DNA from: Pterobdella sp. o SKG-2022 | Lineage: Eukaryota; Annelida; Clitellata; Hirudinida; Piscicolidae | Direction: 5' to 3' | Assembly (NCBI GenBank): GCA_964035795.1 | Contig: OZ038322.1 | Coordinates: forward strand, 4,950,925-5,014,924 | Length of the DNA: 64,000 bases | Shown: positions 1-12,800 of the stretch, one piece after another | Position numbering within the stretch: the stretch's first letter is position 1 | How the letters are laid out: every line of letters begins with the position of its first letter | Made by a program: the position numbers and the translations under genes | Notes under the pieces: generated by a model | Database searches by the model: none | Told to the model about the DNA's origin: nothing | What the model saw: the letters and a program-made list of their open reading frames with translations, nothing else

Positions 1-500
1 AACAAGTCGGAAGTGAACACGTTGGAAGTGAACAAGTTGGAAGTGAACAAGTTGGAAGTGAACAAGTCGGAAGTGAACAAGTTGGAAGTGAACAAGTCGG
101 AATTGAACAAGTCGGAAGTGAACACGTCGGAAGTGAACAAGTTGGAAGTGAACAAGTTGGAAGTGAACAAGTTGGAAGTGAACAAGTTGGAAGTGAACAA
201 GTTGGAAGTGAACAAGTTGGAAGGGAACAAGTTGGAAGTGAACAAGTTGGAAGTGAACAATTTGGAAGTGAACAAGTCGGAAGTGAACAAGTTGGAAGTG
301 AACAAGTTGGAAGTGAACAAGTTGGAAGTGAACAATTTGGAAGTGAACAAGTGTGAAGTGAACAAGTTGGAAGTGAACAAGTCGGAAGTGAACAAGTTGG
401 AAGTGAACAAGTCGGAAGTGAACAAGTCGGAAGTGAACACGTTGGAAGTGAACAAGTTGGAAGTGAACAAGTTGGAATTGAACAAGTTGGAATTGAACAA
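1..500. repeat. Satellite HOR, partial left-edge block
   Basis: This is the right part of an HOR unit cut by the window edge. It ends with the shared signature of two GAATTGAAC monomers followed by the junction monomer. A GTGTGAAG variant at about 351-358 also occurs near the ends of the blocks finishing at 5161, 7830, 9899, 12238, 14217 and 16106, so this end segment is common to most units. Confidence 0.85.
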
Positions 501-3094
501 TTTCAAGTGAACATGTCGGAAGTGAACAAGTCGGAAGTGAACAAGTTGGAAGTGAACAAGTTGGAAGTGAACAAGTTGGAAGTGAACAAGTTGGAAGTGA
601 ACAAGTTGGAAGTGAACAAGTTGGAAGTGAACAATTTGGAAGTGAAAAAGTTGGAAGTGAACAAGTTGGAAGTGAACATTTTGGAAGTGAACAAGTTGGA
701 AGTGAACACGTTGGAAGTGAACAAGTTGGAAGTGAACAATTTGGAAGTGAACATGTTGGAAGTGAACAATTTGGAAGTGAACAAGTTGGAAGTGAACACG
801 TCGGAAGTGAACAAGTTGGAAGTGAACAAGTTGGAAGTGAACATTTTGGAAGTGAACAATTTGGAAGTGAACAAGTTGGAAGTGAACAAGTTGGAAGTGA
901 ACAAGTCGGAAGTGAACAAGTCGGAAGTGAACACGTTGGAAATGAACAAGTTGGAAGTGAACAGGTTGGAAGTGAACAAGTTGGAAGTGAACAAGTTGGA
1001 AGTGAACAAGTTGGAAGTGAACAAGTTGGAAGTGAACAATTTGGAAGTGAACAAGTTGGAAGTGAACAAGTCGGAAGTGAACAAGTTGGAAGTGAACAAG
1101 TTGGAAGTGAACAAGTTGGAAGTGAACAATTTGGAAGTGAACAAGTTGGAAGTGAACAAGTTGGAAGTGAACACGTTGGAAGTGAACAAGTTGGAAGTGA
1201 ACAATTTGGAAGTGAACATGTTGGAAGTGAACAATTTGGAAGTGAACAAGTTGGAAGTGAACACGTCGGAAGTGAACAAGTCGGAAGTGAACAAGTTGGA
1301 AGTGAACAAGTCGGAATTGAACAAGTCGGAAGTGAACACGTCGGAAGTGAACAAGTTGGAAGTAAACAAGTTGGAAGTAAACAAGTTGGAAGTGAACAAG
1401 TTGGAAGTGAACAAGTTGGAAGTGAACAAGTTGGAAGTGAACAAGTTGGAAGTGAACAAGTTGGAAGTGAACAAGTTGGAAGTGAACAAGTTGGAAGTGA
1501 ACAATTTGGAAGTGAACAAGTTGGAAGTGAACAAGTCGGAAGTGAACAAGTTGGAAGTGAACAAGTTGGAAGTGAACAAGTTGGAAGTGAACAATTTGGA
1601 AGTGAACAAGTTGGAAGTGAACAAGTTGGAAGTGAACAAGTCGGAAGTGAACAAGTTGGAAGTGAACAAGTCGGAAGTGAACAAGTCGGAAGTGAACACG
1701 TTGGAAGTGAACAAGTTGGAAGTGAACAATTTGGAAGTGAACAAGTTGGAAGTGAACAAGTCGGAAGTGAACAAGTTGGAAGTGAACACGTCGGAAGTGA
1801 ACAAGTTGGAAGTGAACAAGTTGGAAGTGAACAATTTGGAAGTGAACAATTTGGAAGTGAACAAGTTGGAAGTGAACAAGTTGGAAGTGAACAAGTCGGA
1901 AGTGAACAAGTCGGAAGTGAACACGTTGGAAATGAACAAGTTGGAAGTGAACAGGTTGGAAGTGAACAAGTCGGAAGTGAACAAGTTGGAAGTGAACAAG
2001 TCGGAATTGAACAAGTCGGAAGTGAACACGTCGGAAGTGAACAAGTTGGAAGTAAACAAGTTGGAAGTGAACAAGTTGGAAGTGAACAAGTTGGAAGTGA
2101 ACAAGTTGGAAGTGAACAATTTGGAAGTGAACAAGTTGGAAGTGAACAAGTTGGAAGTGAACAAGTCGGAAGTGAACAAGTCGGAAGTGAACACGTTGGA
2201 AATGAACAAGTTGGAAGTGAACAGGTTGGAAGTGAACAAGTCGGAAGTGAACAAGTTGGAAGTGAACAAGTCGGAATTGAACAAGTCGGAAGTGAACACG
2301 TCGGAAGTGAACAAGTTGGAAGTAAACAAGTTGGAAGTGAACAAGTTGGAAGTGAACAAGTTGGAAGTGAACAAGTTGGAAGTGAACAAGTTGGAAGTGA
2401 ACAAGTTGGAAGTGAACAAGTTGGAAGTGAACAAGTTGGAAGTGAACAAGTTGGAAGTGAACAAGTTGGAAGTGAACAAGTCGGAAGTGAACAAGTCGGA
2501 AGTGAACAAGTTGGAAGTGAACAAGTTGGAAGTGAACAAGTTGGAAGTGAACAATTTGGAAGTGAACAAGTCGGAAGTGAACAAGTTGGAAGTGAACAAG
2601 TTGGAAGTGAACAAGTCGGAAGTGAACAAGTTGGAAGTGAACACGTCGGAAGTGAACAAGTTGGAAGTGAACAAGTTGGAAGTGAACAATTTGGAAGTGA
2701 ACAATTTGGAAGTGAACAAGTTGGAAGTGAACAAGTTGGAAGTGAACAAGTCGGAAGTGAACAAGTCGGAAGTGAACACGTTGGAAATGAACAAGTTGGA
2801 AGTGAACAGGTTGGAAGTGAACAAGTCGGAAGTGAACAAGTTGGAAGTGAACAAGTCGGAATTGAACAAGTCGGAAATGAACACGTCGGAAGTGAACAAG
2901 TTGGAAGTAAACAAGTTGGAAGTGAACAAGTTGGAAGTGAACAAGTTGGAAGTGAACAAGTTGGAAGTGAACAAGTTGGAAGTGAACAAGTTGGAAGTGA
3001 ACAAGTCGGAAGTGAACAAGTCGGAAGTGAACACGTTGGAAGTGAACAAGTTGGAAGTGAACAAGTTGGAATTGAACAAGTTGGAATTGAACAA
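501..3094. repeat. Satellite HOR unit, 2594 bp, fully open on plus strand
   Basis: The block lies between junction monomers at 501 and 3095. Its length is 173 x 15 minus 1. The plus EVNKL frame is open from ATG 513 to TGA 3104 (863 codons). Internally it carries several copies of a cassette marked by GGAAATGAAC, a CAGG monomer and a later GGAATTGAAC. These lie near 946, 1926, 2196 and 2785 and show local unequal exchange. Confidence 0.85.
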
Positions 3095-3602
3095 TTTCAA
3101 GTGAACATGTCGGAAGTGAACAAGTCGGAAGTGAACAAGTTGGAAGTGAACAAGTTGGAAGTGAACAAGTCGGAAGTGAACAAGTTGGAAGTGAACAAGT
3201 CGGAAGTGAACAAGTCGGAAGTGAACACGTTGGAAGTGAACAAGTTGGAAGTGAACAAGTTGGAATTGAACAAGTTGGAATTGAACAATTTCAAGTGAAC
3301 ATGTCGGAAGTGAACAAGTCGGAAGTGAACAAGTTGGAAGTGAACAAGTTGGAAGTGAACAAGTTGGAAGTGAACAAGTTGGAAGTGAACAAGTTGGAAG
3401 TGAACAAGTTGGAAGTGAACAATTTGGAAGTGAAAAAGTTGGAAGTGAACAAGTTGTAAGTGAACATTTTGGAAGTGAACAAGTTGGAAGTGAACACGTT
3501 GGAAGTGAACAAGTCGGAAGTGAACAAGTCGGAAGTGAACACGTTGGAAGTGAACAAGTTGGAAGTGAACAAGTTGGAATTGAACAAGTTGGAATTGAAC
3601 AA
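3095..3602. repeat. Two short satellite HOR units, 194 and 314 bp
   Basis: Junction monomers at 3095, 3289 and 3603 delimit two very short units. The first is open from ATG 3107 to TGA 3298 (63 codons). The second has a TAA at 3457-3459, made by the GTTGTAAGTG variant. They look like internal-deletion products of the long units, because both retain the common start and the common end. Confidence 0.85.
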
Positions 3603-5161
3603 TTTCAAGTGAACATGTCGGAAGTGAACAAGTCGGAAGTGAACAAGTTGGAAGTGAACAAGTTGGAAGTGAACAAGTTGGAAGTGAACAAGTTGGAAGT
3701 GAACAAGTTGGAAGTGAACAAGTTGGAAGTGAACAATTTGGAAGTGAAAAAGTTGGAAGTGAACAAGTTGTAAGTGAACATTTTGGAAGTGAACAAGTTG
3801 GAAGTGAACACGTTGGAAGTGAACAAGTTGGAAGTGAACAAGTTGGAAGTGAACAAGTTGGAAGTGAACAAGTTGGAAGTGAACAAGTTGGAAGTGAACA
3901 AGTTGGAAGTGAACAAGTTGGAAGTGAACAATTTGGAAGTGAAAAAGTTGGAAGTGAACAAGTTGGAAGTGAACATTTTGGAAGTGAACAAGTTGGAAGT
4001 GAACACGTTGGAAGTGAACAAGTTGGAAGTGAACATGTTGGAAGTGAACAAGTTGGAAGTAAACAATTTGGAAGTGAAAAAGTTGGAAGTGAACAAGTCG
4101 GAAATGAACAAGTCGGAAGTGAACAAGTTGGAAGTGAACAAGTTGGAAGTGAACAAGTTGGAAGTGAACAAGTTGGAAGTGAACAATTTGGAAGTGAACA
4201 TGTTGGAAGTGAACAAGTTGGAAGTGAACAAGTTGGAAGTGAACAAGTTGGAAGTGAACAATTTGGAAGTGAACAAGTTGGAAGTGAACAAGTTGGAACT
4301 GAACAAGTCGGAAGTGAACAATTTGGAAGGGAACAATTTGGAAGTGAACACGTTGGAAGTGAACAAGTTGGAAGTGAACAAGTTGGAAGTGAACAAGTTG
4401 GAAGTGAACAAGTTGGAAGTGAACAAGTTGGAAGTGAACAAGTTGGAAGTGAACAAGTTGGAAGTGAACAAGTCGGAAGTGAACAAGTTGGAAGTGAACA
4501 AGTTGGAAGTGAACAAGTTGGAAGTGAACAATTTGGAAGTGAACAAGTTGGAAGTGAACAAGTTGGAAGTGAACAAGTTGGAAGTGAACAATTTGGAAGT
4601 GAACAATTTGGAAGTGAACAATTTGGAAGTGAACAAGTTGAAAGTGAACAAGTCGGAAGTGAACAAGTCGGAAGTGAACACGTTGGAAGTGAACAAGTTG
4701 GAAGTGAACAAGTTGGAAGTGAACAAGTCGGAAGTGAACAAGTTGGAAGTGAACAAGTCGGAATTGAACAAGTCGGAAGTGAACACGTCGGAAGTGAACA
4801 AGTTGGAAGTGAACAAGTTGGAAGTGAACAAGTTGGAAGTGAACAAGTTGGAAGTGAACAAGTTGGAAGTGAACAAGTTGGAAGGGAACAAGTTGGAAGT
4901 GAACAAGTTGGAAGTGAACAATTTGGAAGTGAACAAGTCGGAAGTGAACAAGTTGGAAGTGAACAAGTTGGAAGTGAACAAGTTGGAAGTGAACAATTTG
5001 GAAGTGAACAAGTGTGAAGTGAACAAGTTGGAAGTGAACAAGTCGGAAGTGAACAAGTTGGAAGTGAACAAGTCGGAAGTGAACAAGTCGGAAGTGAACA
5101 CGTTGGAAGTGAACAAGTTGGAAGTGAACAAGTTGGAATTGAACAAGTTGGAATTGAACAA
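3603..5161. repeat. Satellite HOR unit, 1559 bp
   Basis: This unit is bounded by junction monomers at 3603 and 5162. It starts like the previous short unit, with a TAA variant at 3771-3773. It also has private variants (GGAACTGAAC near 4297, GGAAGGGAAC near 4326 and 4882), so it is less homogenised with the other blocks. Confidence 0.85.
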
Positions 5162-7830
5162 TTTCAAGTGAACATGTCGGAAGTGAACAAGTCGGAAGTG
5201 AACAAGTTGGAAGTGAACAAGTTGGAAGTGAACAAGTTGGAAGTGAACAAGTTGGAAGTGAACAAGTTGGAAGTGAACAAGTTGGAAGTGAACAAGTTGG
5301 AAGTGAACAATTTGGAAGTGAAAAAGTTGGAAGTGAACAAGTTGGAAGTGAACATTTTGGAAGTGAACAAGTTGGAAGTGAACACGTTGGAAGTGAACAA
5401 GTTGGAAGTGAACAATTTGGAAGTGAACATGTTGGAAGTGAACAATTTGGAAGTGAACAAGTTGGAAGTGAACACGTCGGAAGTGAACAAGTTGGAAGTG
5501 AACAAGTTGGAAGTGAACAATTTGGAAGTGAACAATTTGGAAGTGAACAAGTTGGAAGTGAACAAGTTGGAAGTGAACAAGTCGGAAGTGAACAAGTCGG
5601 AAGTGAACACGTTGGAAATGAACAAGTTGGAAGTGAACAGGTTGGAAGTGAACAAGTCGGAAGTGAACAAGTTGGAAGTGAACAAGTCGGAATTGAACAA
5701 GTCGGAAGTGAACACGTCGGAAGTGAACAAGTTGGAAGTAAACAAGTTGGAAGTAAACAAGTTGGAAGTGAACAAGTTGGAAGTGAACAAGTTGGAAGTG
5801 AACAAGTTGGAAGTGAACAAGTTGGAAGTGAACAAGTTGGAAGTGAACAAGTTGGAAGTGAACAAGTTGGAAGTGAACAATTTGGAAGTGAACAAGTTGG
5901 AAGTGAACAAGTCGGAAGTGAACAAGTTGGAAGTGAACAAGTTGGAAGTGAACAAGTTGGAAGTGAACAATTTGGAAGTGAACAAGTTGGAAGTGAACAA
6001 GTTGGAAGTGAACAAGTCGGAAGTGAACAAGTTGGAAGTGAACAAGTCGGAAGTGAACAAGTCGGAAGTGAACACGTTGGAAGTGAACAAGTTGGAAGTG
6101 AACAATTTGGAAGTGAACAAGTTGGAAGTGAACAAGTCGGAAGTGAACAAGTTGGAAGTGAACACGTCGGAAGTGAACAAGTTGGAAGTGAACAAGTTGG
6201 AAGTGAACAATTTGGAAGTGAACAATTTGGAAGTGAACAAGTTGGAAGTGAACAAGTTGGAAGTGAACAAGTCGGAAGTGAACAAGTCGGAAGTGAACAC
6301 GTTGGAAATGAACAAGTTGGAAGTGAACAGGTTGGAAGTGAACAAGTCGGAAGTGAACAAGTTGGAAGTGAACAAGTCGGAATTGAACAAGTCGGAAGTG
6401 AACACGTCGGAAGTGAACAAGTTGGAAGTAAACAAGTTGGAAGTGAACAAGTTGGAAGTGAACAAGTTGGAAGTGAACAAGTTGGAAGTGAACAATTTGG
6501 AAGTGAACAAGTTGGAAGTGAACAAGTCGGAAGTGAACAAGTCGGAAGTGAACACGTTGGAAATGAACAAGTCGGAAGTGAACACGTTGGAAGTGAACAA
6601 GTCGGAAGTGAACAAGTTGGAAGTGAACAAGTCGGAATTGAACAAGTCGGAAGTGAACACGTCGGAAGTGAACAAGTTGGAAGTAAACAAGTTGGAAGTG
6701 AACAAGTTGGAAGTGAACAAGTTGGAAGTGAACAAGTTGGAAGTGAACAAGTTGGAAGTGAACAAGTTGGAAGTGAACAAGTTGGAAGTGAACAAGTTGG
6801 AAGTGAACAAGTTGGAAGTGAACAAGTTGGAAGTGAACAAGTCGGAAGTGAACAAGTCGGAAGTGAACAAGTTGGAAGTGAACAAGTTGGAAGTGAACAA
6901 GTTGGAAGTGAACAATTTGGAAGTGAACAAGTCGGAAGTGAACAAGTTGGAAGTGAACAAGTTGGAAGTGAACAAGTCGGAAGTGAACAAGTTGGAAGTG
7001 AACACGTCGGAAGTGAACAAGTTGGAAGTGAACAAGTTGGAAGTGAACAATTTGGAAGTGAACAATTTGGAAGTGAACAAGTTGGAAGTGAACAAGTTGG
7101 AAGTGAACAAGTCGGAAGTGAACAAGTCGGAAGTGAACACGTTGGAAATGAACAAGTTGGAAGTGAACAGGTTGGAAGTGAACAAGTCGGAAGTGAACAA
7201 GTTGGAAGTGAACAAGTCGGAATTGAACAAGTCGGAAATGAACACGTCGGAAGTGAACAAGTTGGAAGTAAACAAGTTGGAAGTGAACAAGTTGGAAGTG
7301 AACAAGTTGGAAGTGAACAAGTTGGAAGTGAACAAGTTGGAAGTGAACAAGTTGGAAGTGAACAAGTTGGAAGTGAACAAGTTGGAAGTGAACAATTTGG
7401 AAGTGAACAAGTTGGAAGTGAACAAGTTGGAAGTGAACAAGTCGGAAGTGAACAAGTTGGAAGTGAACAAGTTGGAAGTGAACAAGTTGGAAGTGAACAA
7501 TTTGGAAGTGAACAAGTTGGAAGTGAACAAGTTGGAAGTGAACAAGTTGGAAGTGAACAAGTTGGAAGTGAACAAGTTGGAAGTGAACAAGTTGGAAGTG
7601 AACAAGTTGGAAGTGAACAAGTCGGAAGTGAACAAGTTGGAAGTGAACAAGTTGGAAGTGAACAATTTGGAAGTGAACAAGTGTGAAGTGAACAAGTTGG
7701 AAGTGAACAAGTCGGAAGTGAACAAGTTGGAAGTGAACAAGTCGGAAGTGAACAAGTCGGAAGTGAACACGTTGGAAGTGAACAAGTTGGAAGTGAACAA
7801 GTTGGAATTGAACAAGTTGGAATTGAACAA
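5162..7830. repeat. Satellite HOR unit, 2669 bp, fully open on plus strand
   Basis: This is the longest unit. The plus EVNKL frame is open from ATG 5174 to TGA 7840 (888 codons). Its internal cassette order closely matches the 501-3094 unit, so the two are sister blocks separated by shorter units. Confidence 0.85.
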
Positions 7831-9899
7831 TTTCAAGTGAACATGTCGGAAGTGAACAAGTCGGAAGTGAACAAGTTGGAAGTGAACAAGTTGGAAGTGA
7901 ACAAGTTGGAAGTGAACAAGTTGGAAGTGAACAAGTTGGAAGTGAACAAGTTGGAAGTGAACAATTTGGAAGTGAAAAAGTTGGAAGTGAACAAGTTGTA
8001 AGTGAACATTTTGGAAGTGAACAAGTTGGAAGTGAACACGTTGGAAGTGAACAAGTTGGAAGTGAACATGTTGGAAGTGAACAAGTTGGAAGTGAACAAT
8101 TTGGAAGTGAAAAAGTTGGAAGTGAACAAGTTGGAAGTGAACAATTTGGAAGTGAACATGTTGGAAGTGAACAATTTGGAAGTGAACAAGTTGGAAGTGA
8201 ACACGTCGGAAGTGAACAAGTTGGAAGTGAACAAGTTGGAAGTGAACAATTTGGAAGTGAACAATTTGGAAGTGAACAAGTTGGAAGTGAACAAGTTGGA
8301 AGTGAACAAGTCGGAAGTGAACAAGTCGGAAGTGAACAAGTCGGAAGTGAACAAGTTGGAAGTGAACAAGTTGGAAGTGAACAAGTTGGAAGTGAACAAT
8401 TTGGAAGTGAACAAGTCGGAAGTGAACAAGTTGGAAGTGAACAAGTTGGAAGTGAACAAGTTGGAAGTGAACAATTTGGAAGTGAACAAGTTGGAAGTGA
8501 ACAAGTTGGAAGTGAACAAGTCGGAAGTGAACAAGTTGGAAGTGAACAAGTTGGAAGTGAACAAGTCGGAAGTGAACACGTTGGAAGTGAACAAGTTGGA
8601 AGTGAACAAGTTGGAAGTGAACAAGTTGGAAGTGAACAATTTGGAAGTGAACAAGTTGGAAGTGAACAAGTTGGAAGTGAACAAGTTGGAAGTGAACAAT
8701 TTGGAAGTGAACAATTTGGAAGTGAACAAGTTGGAAGTGAACAAGTTGGAAGTGAACAAGTCGGAAGTGAACAAGTCGGAAGTGAACAAGTCGGAAGTGA
8801 ACAAGTTGGAAGTGAACAAGTTGGAAGTGAACAAGTTGGAAGTGAACAATTTGGAAGTGAACAAGTCGGAAGTGAACAAGTTGGAAGTGAACAAGTTGGA
8901 AGTGAACAAGTTGGAAGTGAACAATTTGGAAGTGAACAAGTTGGAAGTGAACAAGTTGGAAGTGAACAAGTCGGAAGTGAACAAGTTGGAAGTGAACAAG
9001 TTGGAAGTGAACAAGTCGGAAGTGAACACGTTGGAAGTGAACAAGTTGGAAGTGAACAATTTGGAAGTGAACAAGTTGGAAGTGAACAAGTCGGAAGTGA
9101 ACAAGTTGGAAGTGAACACGTCGGAAGTGAACAAGTTGGAAGTGAACAAGTTGGAAGTGAACAATTTGGAAGTGAACAATTTGGAAGTGAACAAGTTGGA
9201 AGTGAACAAGTTGGAAGTGAACAAGTCGGAAGTGAACAAGTCGGAAGTGAACACGTTGGAAATGAACAAGTTGGAAGTGAACAGGTTGGAAGTGAACAAG
9301 TCGGAAGTGAACAAGTTGGAAGTGAACAAGTCGGAATTGAACAAGTCGGAAGTGAACACGTCGGAAGTGAACAAGTTGGAAGTAAACAAGTTGGAAGTGA
9401 ACAAGTTGGAAGTGAACAAGTTGGAAGTGAACAAGTTGGAAGTGAACAAGTTGGAAGTGAACAATTTGGAAGTGAACAAGTTGGAAGTGAACAAGTTGGA
9501 AGTGAACAAGTCGGAAGTGAACAAGTTGGAAGTGAACAAGTTGGAAGTGAACAAGTTGGAAGTGAACAATTTGGAAGTGAACAAGTTGGAAGTGAACAAG
9601 TTGGAAGTGAACAAGTTGGAAGTGAACAAGTTGGAAGTGAACAAGTTGGAAGTGAACAAGTTGGAAGTGAACAAGTTGGAAGTGAACAAGTCGGAAGTGA
9701 ACAAGTTGGAAGTGAACAAGTTGGAAGTGAACAATTTGGAAGTGAACAAGTGTGAAGTGAACAAGTTGGAAGTGAACAAGTCGGAAGTGAACAAGTTGGA
9801 AGTGAACAAGTCGGAAGTGAACAAGTCGGAAGTGAACACGTTGGAAGTGAACAAGTTGGAAGTGAACAAGTTGGAATTGAACAAGTTGGAATTGAACAA
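7831..9899. repeat. Satellite HOR unit, 2069 bp
   Basis: The unit begins with the common start and a TAA variant near 7999. It then carries a roughly 420-bp sub-block (TCG-TCG-TCG run, ATTTGG monomers, ACG monomer) that appears twice in tandem around 8320-9020. The second half matches the 3' halves of the next three units. Confidence 0.8.
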
Positions 9900-12800
9900 T
9901 TTCAAGTGAACATGTCGGAAGTGAACAAGTCGGAAGTGAACAAGTTGGAAGTGAACAAGTTGGAAGTGAACAAGTTGGAAGTGAACAAGTTGGAAGTGAA
10001 CAAGTTGGAAGTGAACAAGTTGGAAGTGAACAATTTGGAAGTGAAAAAGTTGGAAGTGAACAAGTTGTAAGTGAACATTTTGGAAGTGAACAAGTTGGAA
10101 GTGAACAAGTTGGAAGTGAACAAGTTGGAAGTGAACAAGTTGGAAGTGAACAAGTTGGAAGTGAACAAGTTGGAAGTGAACAAGTTGGAAGTGAACAATT
10201 TGGAAGTGAACAAGTTGGAAGTGAACAAGTTGGAAGTGAACAAGTTGGAAGTGAACAATTTGGAAGTGAAAAAGTTGGAAGTGAACAAGTTGTAAGTGAA
10301 CATTTTGGAAGTGAACAAGTTGGAAGTGAACACGTTGGAAGTGAACAAGTTGGAAGTGAACAAGTTGGAAGTGAACAATTTGGAAGTGAACAAGTCGGAA
10401 GTGAACAAGTTGGAAGTGAACAAGTTGGAAGTGAACAAGTTGGAAGTGAACAATTTGGAAGTGAACAAGTTGGAAGTGAACAAGTTGGAAGTGAACAAGT
10501 CGGAAGTGAACAAGTTGGAAGTGAACAAGTTGGAAGTGAACAAGTCGGAAGTGAACACGTTGGAAGTGAACAAGTTGGAAGTGAACAAGTTGGAAGTGAA
10601 CAAGTTGGAAGTGAACAATTTGGAAGTGAACAAGTTGGAAGTGAACAAGTTGGAAGTGAACAAGTTGGAAGTGAACAATTTGGAAGTGAACAATTTGGAA
10701 GTGAACAAGTTGGAAGTGAACAAGTTGGAAGTGAACAAGTCGGAAGTGAACAAGTCGGAAGTGAACAAGTCGGAAGTGAACAAGTTGGAAGTGAACAAGT
10801 TGGAAGTGAACAAGTTGGAAGTGAACAATTTGGAAGTGAACAAGTCGGAAGTGAACAAGTTGGAAGTGAACAAGTTGGAAGTGAACAAGTTGGAAGTGAA
10901 CAAGTCGGAAGTGAACACGTTGGAAGTGAACAAGTTGGAAGTGAACAAGTTGGAAGTGAACAAGTTGGAAGTGAACAATTTGGAAGTGAACAAGTTGGAA
11001 GTGAACAAGTTGGAAGTGAACAAGTTGGAAGTGAACAATTTGGAAGTGAACAATTTGGAAGTGAACAAGTTGGAAGTGAACAAGTTGGAAGTGAACAAGT
11101 CGGAAGTGAACAAGTCGGAAGTGAACAAGTCGGAAGTGAACAAGTTGGAAGTGAACAAGTTGGAAGTGAACAAGTTGGAAGTGAACAATTTGGAAGTGAA
11201 CAAGTCGGAAGTGAACAAGTTGGAAGTGAACAAGTTGGAAGTGAACAAGTTGGAAGTGAACAATTTGGAAGTGAACAAGTTGGAAGTGAACAAGTTGGAA
11301 GTGAACAAGTCGGAAGTGAACAAGTTGGAAGTGAACAAGTTGGAAGTGAACAAGTCGGAAGTGAACACGTTGGAAGTGAACAAGTTGGAAGTGAACAATT
11401 TGGAAGTGAACAAGTTGGAAGTGAACAAGTCGGAAGTGAACAAGTTGGAAGTGAACACGTCGGAAGTGAACAAGTTGGAAGTGAACAAGTTGGAAGTGAA
11501 CAATTTGGAAGTGAACAATTTGGAAGTGAACAAGTTGGAAGTGAACAAGTTGGAAGTGAACAAGTCGGAAGTGAACAAGTCGGAAGTGAACACGTTGGAA
11601 ATGAACAAGTTGGAAGTGAACAGGTTGGAAGTGAACAAGTCGGAAGTGAACAAGTTGGAAGTGAACAAGTCGGAATTGAACAAGTCGGAAGTGAACACGT
11701 CGGAAGTGAACAAGTTGGAAGTAAACAAGTTGGAAGTGAACAAGTTGGAAGTGAACAAGTTGGAAGTGAACAAGTTGGAAGTGAACAAGTTGGAAGTGAA
11801 CAATTTGGAAGTGAACAAGTTGGAAGTGAACAAGTTGGAAGTGAACAAGTCGGAAGTGAACAAGTTGGAAGTGAACAAGTTGGAAGTGAACAAGTTGGAA
11901 GTGAACAATTTGGAAGTGAACAAGTTGGAAGTGAACAAGTTGGAAGTGAACAAGTTGGAAGTGAACAAGTTGGAAGTGAACAAGTTGGAAGTGAACAAGT
12001 TGGAAGTGAACAAGTTGGAAGTGAACAAGTCGGAAGTGAACAAGTTGGAAGTGAACAAGTTGGAAGTGAACAATTTGGAAGTGAACAAGTGTGAAGTGAA
12101 CAAGTTGGAAGTGAACAAGTCGGAAGTGAACAAGTTGGAAGTGAACAAGTCGGAAGTGAACAAGTCGGAAGTGAACACGTTGGAAGTGAACAAGTTGGAA
12201 GTGAACAAGTTGGAATTGAACAAGTTGGAATTGAACAATTTCAAGTGAACATGTCGGAAGTGAACAAGTCGGAAGTGAACAAGTTGGAAGTGAACAAGTT
12301 GGAAGTGAACAAGTTGGAAGTGAACAAGTTGGAAGTGAACAAGTTGGAAGTGAACAAGTTGGAAGTGAACAATTTGGAAGTGAAAAAGTTGGAAGTGAAC
12401 AAGTTGTAAGTGAACATTTTGGAAGTGAACAAGTTGGAAGTGAACAAGTTGGAAGTGAACAAGTTGGAAGTGAACAAGTTGGAAGTGAACAAGTTGGAAG
12501 TGAACAAGTTGGAAGTGAACAAGTTGGAAGTGAACAATTTGGAAGTGAACAAGTTGGAAGTGAACAAGTTGGAAGTGAACAAGTTGGAAGTGAACAATTT
12601 GGAAGTGAAAAAGTTGGAAGTGAACAAGTTGTAAGTGAACATTTTGGAAGTGAACAAGTTGGAAGTGAACACGTTGGAAGTGAACAAGTTGGAAGTGAAC
12701 AAGTTGGAAGTGAACAATTTGGAAGTGAACAAGTCGGAAGTGAACAAGTTGGAAGTGAACAAGTTGGAAGTGAACAAGTTGGAAGTGAACAATTTGGAAG

